The position numbers were made by a program, and so were the translations under genes. From the NCBI GenBank assembly GCA_025454125.1, contig JALOPA010000256.1, forward strand, positions 1 through 6,524: a DNA stretch of 6,524 nucleotides, read 5' to 3'. The stretch comes from Thermodesulfobacteriota bacterium (GTDB lineage Bacteria > Desulfobacterota > DSM-4660 > Desulfatiglandales > HGW-15). Each line of letters opens with the position of its first letter. Positions within the stretch are counted from its first letter, which is position 1. The notes beneath the pieces were generated by a model. That model was not told where the DNA came from, made no database searches, and saw only the letters and a list, made by a program, of their open reading frames with translations. Below are positions 5,087 to 6,524 of the stretch, one piece after another.

Positions 5087-6363
5087 AGACCGAGATCGCC
5101 AATCTTTCCAACAACCCCAGCAAACTGGATCCGCCCTATCTCCTGTTTCCACACGCGGAAGAATTTGACGGGAAATGGATCATTAAGGTTCAAATCCCGG
5201 CAAGTTCCCAGGTCCATCGGACGAGAGGCGCCGTGTTTCTCCGCGGTGAGGATGGGGATTATCAAATCACCGAACTGAACCGTATCGCCGGGCTCGTCAA
5301 CCGCAAGTTGAGCTTCTTCACCGAACAGCGCGTTTTGCCCCATCTGGAGATGACCGATCTCCGGTCCGATCTCTTCGAGAAGGCCAAACGGCTGATGCAC
5401 CAGCGGGCTCCTCAACATCCTTGGGCGGATCTCGCACCAGAGGAACTGCTTCACACCGCCGGGTTCGTGCGCAAGGATGTATTCACTGGCAAGACCGGCT
5501 ACACCCTAGCCGCAGCCCTTATGTTCGGCTCAGACGAGATCATCCAAAGCGTAGCGCCCGGCTACAAGTTCGACGCTCTCTTGCGCAGGCGCGATATGGA
5601 GCGTTACGATGATCGGTTGATCGTGCGCACCAACCTGATTGACGCGTTCGATTTGCTCATGAGCTTTGTGGAGAAGCACCTCGACGACCCGTTCTATCTG
5701 GAAGGGGCCACCACCGTCAGCCTGCGCGCCCGCATTTTCCGAGAGCTGGTGGCCAACATTGTCGCCCATCGTGAGTACACGAGCGCGGCTCCGGCTACGA
5801 TGGTGTTCTACAAGGATCGGGTGGAGTTCAAGAACCCGAATGTCCCTCATGGACGCGGACCGATTGATCCTGCGCACTTCACGCCCTATCCAAAGAACCC
5901 GACCATATGCAAATTCCTCATCCAGTTGGGCCGCTACGAAGAATTGGGCTCAGGCGTCAACAATGTAACCAAGTATCTGCCCTTTTACGCCCCAGGAGTC
6001 GGCGACCCATCCTTCATCGAGGACGACATGTTTACGACAATCGTGCCGTTGGCACCGGTTGTGAGAGAAGTGACAAGGCAAGCCACCCCTCAAGTCACCC
6101 CTCAAGTCACCCCTCAAGTCACCCCTCAAGTCGGCAAACTGCTTGAAGCGCTGCAAGGAGAGATGAGCCGCAGTGAACTGATGGAAAAACTCCGGCTGAA
6201 GGATAGAATGCACTTCGGTATGGACTATCTGCAACCCGCATTGGCCGCAGCACTTATTGAAATGACGATCCCCAACAAACCCCGCAGCAGCAAGCAGAAA
6301 TACCGGCTGACGGACAAGGGACGCCAAGTGTCAACTCAATCGGAGAAAAGAGAACTCAAATGA
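5074..6363 (+). CDS. Main part of AlbA_2 / HATPase_c_4 (RecG-like C-terminal) / winged-helix regulator, separated by frameshift
   Basis: Open from GTG 5074; ATG 5083 overlaps the fragment's stop as ATGA. Family-like coding begins upstream at 5041, so neither is the ancestral start. Numbering from 5074: residues 1-75 complete the AlbA_2 domain; about 215-330 form a GHKL-type HATPase_c_4 domain with N-box FRELVANIVAHREY (222-235), FKNPN and GRYEELGSGVNN glycine box; 338-353 are four TPQV repeats; about 354-417 form a winged helix (SRSELMEKLRLKDRMHF, then YLQPALAAALIEMTIP). Intact, the protein would be about 493 residues. The family is usually annotated as an ATP-binding transcriptional regulator or putative RecG-like protein; its exact job is not settled. 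Re-initiation at the ATGA could still make this half, but without the AlbA_2 front. It overlaps the downstream ATPase start by four bases. Confidence 0.85.
   Translation: MDRMKTEIANLSNNPSKLDPPYLLFPHAEEFDGKWIIKVQIPASSQVHRTRGAVFLRGEDGDYQITELNRIAGLVNRKLSFFTEQRVLPHLEMTDLRSDLFEKAKRLMHQRAPQHPWADLAPEELLHTAGFVRKDVFTGKTGYTLAAALMFGSDEIIQSVAPGYKFDALLRRRDMERYDDRLIVRTNLIDAFDLLMSFVEKHLDDPFYLEGATTVSLRARIFRELVANIVAHREYTSAAPATMVFYKDRVEFKNPNVPHGRGPIDPAHFTPYPKNPTICKFLIQLGRYEELGSGVNNVTKYLPFYAPGVGDPSFIEDDMFTTIVPLAPVVREVTRQATPQVTPQVTPQVTPQVGKLLEALQGEMSRSELMEKLRLKDRMHFGMDYLQPALAAALIEMTIPNKPRSSKQKYRLTDKGRQVSTQSEKRELK
6085..6132 (+). repeat. Four perfect 12-base tandem repeats coding for TPQV
   Basis: Four identical copies of ACCCCTCAAGTC, in frame, encode (Thr-Pro-Gln-Val)4 between the ATPase domain and the winged helix. 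A unit of 12 bases changes copy number without breaking the frame. Similar TPQV or TGQV linkers are typical of this family at this place, so the repeat is probably a variable-length flexible linker. Confidence 0.9.
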
Positions 6364-6524
6364 AAATGACCCGACTGCGGATTGAGAATTACAAGGGGCT
6401 TCGTGAGATCGACATCCCTTTGTCGCGGTTTGTCTGCCTTATCGGAGAAAACAACACGGGTAAATCGTCTGTGCTCCAGGCACTTTCCCTTTTCTTCTCC
6501 GGTTCGAGCGAGCACCTGGTACTG
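6360..6524 (+). CDS. AAA/OLD-type ATPase, N-terminus only (runs off window)
   Basis: 55 codons from ATG 6360, which overlaps the preceding stop as ATGA, so translation is probably coupled. The first residues, MKMTRLRIENYKGLREIDIPL, are the usual opening of SMC/RecF/OLD-like ATPases. They are followed by FVCLIGENNTGKSSVLQAL with Walker A G29-ENNTGKS-36. This fits AAA_15/AAA_23 or OLD-type ATPases, which often carry a C-terminal TOPRIM nuclease or pair with a helicase in phage-defence loci. The part that would tell these apart is outside the window. RecF is less likely given the neighbours. Confidence 0.85.
   Translation, partial: MKMTRLRIENYKGLREIDIPLSRFVCLIGENNTGKSSVLQALSLFFSGSSEHLVL

Overview
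The window comes from a bacterial chromosome, or a large replicon, of moderately high GC. Near-consensus primary-sigma promoters (TTGACA / TATAAT type, 17-base spacers) and purine-rich Shine-Dalgarno sites sit in front of most genes. A secreted protein with an N-terminal signal peptide and a peptidoglycan-binding domain fits a bacterium with a murein wall. Nothing here fixes the genus.

Left part (1-2848) looks like ordinary host sequence. Two minus-strand genes form a short operon: a small three-helix membrane protein of unknown function (1414-1929), then a secreted HExxH metallopeptidase with N-terminal helical repeats and a C-terminal peptidoglycan-binding domain, which runs off the left edge (1-1391). 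A divergent promoter pair around 1977-2071 also serves a plus-strand stand-alone B3/B4-domain protein (2192-2848) related to the phenylalanyl-tRNA synthetase beta subunit.

Middle (2849-3414) has no gene I can support in its first 450 bases. It then holds a repeated control region: two 28-base modules 55 bases apart, each with a -10-like element followed by the inverted repeat CCGCA-N5-TGCGG. These lead directly into a class II Fic AMP-transferase of the DUF4172 family (3415-4530), whose C-terminal winged helix is the obvious candidate to bind them.

Right part (4523-6524) starts with five tandem heptamers that overlap the Fic stop codon. A consensus promoter (4581-4609) and a strong leader hairpin (4663-4693) follow, with a doubtful small ORF. 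Next is an AlbA_2 / RecG-type HATPase_c_4 / winged-helix protein broken by a one-base frameshift near 5040. Its second half carries a perfect 4 x 12-base repeat coding for TPQV units. Through an ATGA overlap it is followed by the start of an AAA/OLD-type ATPase cut by the right edge. The Fic gene and the AlbA_2-ATPase operon look like accessory (stress, toxin or defence) cargo, but no complete known defence system can be recognised inside the window.
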